NCBI GenBank assembly: GCA_905236495.1 | Contig: CAJOPV010000207.1 | Location: 1 to 8,120, forward strand | Length of the DNA stretch: 8,120 nucleotides | Origin: an uncultured Christensenellaceae bacterium | GTDB lineage: Bacteria > Bacillota > Clostridia > Christensenellales > Aristaeellaceae | Direction: 5' to 3' | Shown: positions 7,086 through 8,120 of the stretch, piece after piece | Layout: each line of letters starts with the position of its first letter | Numbering within the stretch: the first letter of the stretch is position 1 | Program-made: the position numbers and the translations under genes | The notes under the pieces: model-generated | What the model was told of the DNA's origin: nothing | The model's database searches: none | Seen by the model: only the letters and a program-made list of their open reading frames with translations

Positions 7086-7625
7086 TTACTTTTTCAGCAC
7101 TTTTTTCAGCGGTACGTACAGCAATTGCACCAGCACGCTTCCGATGGCGGCGGTGCCCAGCACGATGGGAATATAGGCCACCAGGCCGCTGGTTTCCATA
7201 TGCATGAATACGAACAGGCAGATGACGAAGCTGCCGCCGGAGATCACCGTGGAAACGAAGGTGGCAAGCAGGGGATTCAGATCCGCTTTTCCGAACTTGA
7301 AGGGCACCCGGATCATAAAGAACATGGCGACGGCGCCGAGCAATTCGGAAATGAAATTCAGCCAGGGAGTGCCGGGCAGGAACTGGCAAATGGCCCCCGC
7401 CAGGATGCCGATGACGGCGCAGCCCGCCAGGCTGGGCCTAACCAGCAGGATCGCCAGGCAATAGGAGGCGATGATGAAATTGGGCTTCATGCCGAAGAAG
7501 TTGACTACGCTGCCGACGAAAAGCTTGAGCACGGCCCCCGCCGCCAGCAGCACCGCTACCAGAATCAGGTCCTGAATGGAAAAGCCTTTCTTTTCCTGGG
7601 TCGCAACCGTTCTCTTTTCAGCCAT
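7086..7625 (-). CDS. ECF transporter substrate-binding (S) component, TrpP-like
   Basis: This is a 179-residue membrane protein with about six hydrophobic segments (near residues 19-37, 51-64, 66-82, 92-106, 120-142, 147-172), the size and form of an ECF S component. The segment FFGMKPNF (43-50), followed by a long hydrophobic stretch, and ATFVSTVISGGSF (121-133) resemble the TrpP (YhaG) family of predicted tryptophan transporters; this is from memory, not from a search. It probably binds an aromatic amino acid or an aromatic acid at the outer face of the membrane. The ATG at 7625 is chosen over an in-frame ATG 16 codons upstream because AGAAGG lies 7 nt before it and the upstream residues are a poor lysine-rich extension. 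It is the first gene of the T-box operon. Confidence 0.85.
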   Translation of the reverse strand: MAEKRTVATQEKKGFSIQDLILVAVLLAAGAVLKLFVGSVVNFFGMKPNFIIASYCLAILLVRPSLAGCAVIGILAGAICQFLPGTPWLNFISELLGAVAMFFMIRVPFKFGKADLNPLLATFVSTVISGGSFVICLFVFMHMETSGLVAYIPIVLGTAAIGSVLVQLLYVPLKKVLKK

Positions 7626-7842
7626 GGGGATACCTTCTTTCTTTTTTTTGATACGATTTCCGCCGAAGCCCAATCCGTCTGCTGGCTCCTTTTTGCCCTG
7701 GCTGCGCTTGGCTTAACCAGAACAAAAACGAGCTCCGCATGCGCACAGGCTTTCTCCGCCAATCGTATCCGTGTGGAGTGGGATACGCTTGTTGGCATGC
7801 CGGGTGCCGCTCCGGCGTGAAGAAAGAGGGAAGGCGGGAAAG
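7626..7842 (-). other. Untranslated spacer between the T-box terminator and the first gene
   Basis: This 217-nt stretch has no convincing coding region. It holds three related arms: CGTATCC (7764-7770) can pair with GGATACG (7781-7787) in a 7-bp hairpin, while AATCGTATC (7761-7769) can instead pair perfectly with GATACGATT (7650-7658), only 12 nt upstream of the ribosome binding site of the S component gene. The two pairings exclude each other. An A-rich run on the minus strand (7642-7649) leads into the ribosome binding site. No clear sigma-70 promoter is seen. Confidence 0.5.
7633..7638 (-). promoter_or_regulatory. Ribosome binding site that sets the S component start
   Basis: AGAAGG lies 7 nt before the ATG at 7625. 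The alternative ATG at 7673 has no comparable site, so this decides the start. Confidence 0.65.
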
Positions 7843-7870
7843 AAAAAAGCCCGTCCGTCAAAGGACGAGC
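7843..7870 (-). terminator. T-box intrinsic terminator
   Basis: An 8-bp stem pairs 7870-7863 (GCTCGTCC) with 7856-7849 (GGACGGGC), including one G-U pair, and is followed at once by six T residues (7848-7843). It is mutually exclusive with the antiterminator, which uses 7873-7861. Confidence 0.9.
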
Positions 7871-7899
7871 CTGCTTTCACAAACCCATGGTACCACCTT
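7861..7899 (-). promoter_or_regulatory. T-box sequence and antiterminator
   Basis: Helix A1 pairs AAGG (7899-7896) with CCTT (7864-7861). The bulge UGGUACC holds UGGU (7895-7892), which would pair with the NCCA end of an uncharged tRNA. Helix A2 pairs 7888-7880 with 7873-7865, with several G-U pairs. The variable base of UGGN is U, which matches a discriminator A73. That fits tRNA-Phe and fits poorly with bacterial tRNA-Trp, which normally has G73. Confidence 0.85.
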
Positions 7900-7979
7900 C
7901 GTTGGACCCTTGCGGATCCACTCTCACGAGGATGCCAACACATCCTCTGCTCTTAACGCGAGCACACGGTCCGGCTACT

Positions 7980-7982
7980 GAA
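7980..7982 (-). promoter_or_regulatory. T-box specifier codon UUC (Phe)
   Basis: The triplet UUC stands directly before AGUAG, the position of the specifier in most T-box leaders, and would pair with the GAA anticodon of tRNA-Phe. The assignment rests on this motif alignment and not on a full fold of Stem I, so a shifted reading remains possible. Confidence 0.75.
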
Positions 7983-8120
7983 GACCGATCAGGCCCCGGC
8001 TTTCCTGCCGACCCCGTGTTTCGGCCCCGTTCACCTTTCCCTCAGCGATCCATTTGCCGACGAACCTTCCGCGGGTTTCCAGCTGCCCCCGCTCTCTGTG
8101 GGCGTTCCTTTCGGTTTGAT

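Larger units (their letters stand above)
7843..8120 (-). ncRNA. T-box riboswitch leader, probably tRNA-Phe responsive
   Basis: This is a cis-acting RNA that binds uncharged tRNA and then prevents premature termination. Read on the minus strand it has the AGAGAG motif of Stem I (8097-8092), the specifier segment UUC-AGUAG (7982-7975), a base helix of Stem I pairing about 8103-8098 with 7967-7962, the conserved CGUUA just after Stem I, a 7-bp hairpin (7947-7928), a 7-bp hairpin with a GCAA loop (7920-7903), the T-box sequence AAGGUGGUACC (7899-7889), and a terminator. The leader seems essentially complete; its promoter is probably just beyond the right edge. The UUC triplet implies phenylalanine. 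It controls the S component gene 218 nt downstream and, by spacing, the whole operon. Confidence 0.93.

Noticed and set aside
7565..7981. Short open frames on both strands across the spacer and the T-box
   Set aside because: They run through the terminator and T-box structures, have no ribosome binding site support, and their translations have no recognisable features.
7970..7995. Reading the T-box specifier as Trp (UGG), to match the TrpP-like transporter
   Set aside because: No UGG stands before AGUAG; UUC does, and the UGGU bulge also disfavours tRNA-Trp with G73.

Overview
The window carries one long leftward (minus-strand) gene cluster from a moderately GC-rich Gram-positive anaerobe, most likely a gut or rumen member of the Clostridia. 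This is inferred from a T-box riboswitch, strong GGAGG-type ribosome binding sites, a TTG and a GTG start, an energy-coupling factor (ECF) transporter, and oxygen-sensitive ferredoxin-dependent 2-oxoacid chemistry. No plus-strand gene is supported, and I see no tRNA, rRNA, CRISPR array or insertion sequence.

Layout in the direction of transcription (right to left): (1) 8120-7843, a T-box leader with Stem I, two downstream hairpins, an antiterminator and a U-tract terminator. The triplet before the conserved AGUAG is UUC (Phe), and the tRNA-end-binding bulge is UGGU, which fits a tRNA with A73 such as tRNA-Phe. (2) 7842-7626, a non-coding spacer with competing inverted repeats. (3) 7625-4687, a complete ECF importer: TrpP-like S component, two ATPases and EcfT, joined by short gaps and 4-nt overlaps. 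(4) 4664-2284, iorA and iorB, the two subunits of indolepyruvate/arylpyruvate:ferredoxin oxidoreductase. (5) 2262-1027, paaK, an AMP-forming phenylacetate-CoA ligase. (6) 1026-946, two tandem GC-rich hairpins. (7) 945-133, a class I SAM-dependent methyltransferase of unknown substrate. (8) 132-1, a gene-free stretch full of hairpins, including a terminator-like stem at 87-116.

Working model (inference): the T-box switches the operon on when tRNA-Phe is uncharged. The importer brings in an aromatic compound (Phe, another aromatic amino acid, or an arylacetate). PaaK activates phenylacetate to phenylacetyl-CoA at the cost of ATP to AMP. IorAB, run in the reductive carboxylation direction, then makes phenylpyruvate, which a transaminase encoded elsewhere converts to phenylalanine. 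Starvation control plus an ATP-consuming ligase argues for arylacetate salvage into amino acids rather than amino acid fermentation, although IOR and PaaK are often annotated as catabolic. This regulatory and metabolic combination is the most interesting feature of the window.
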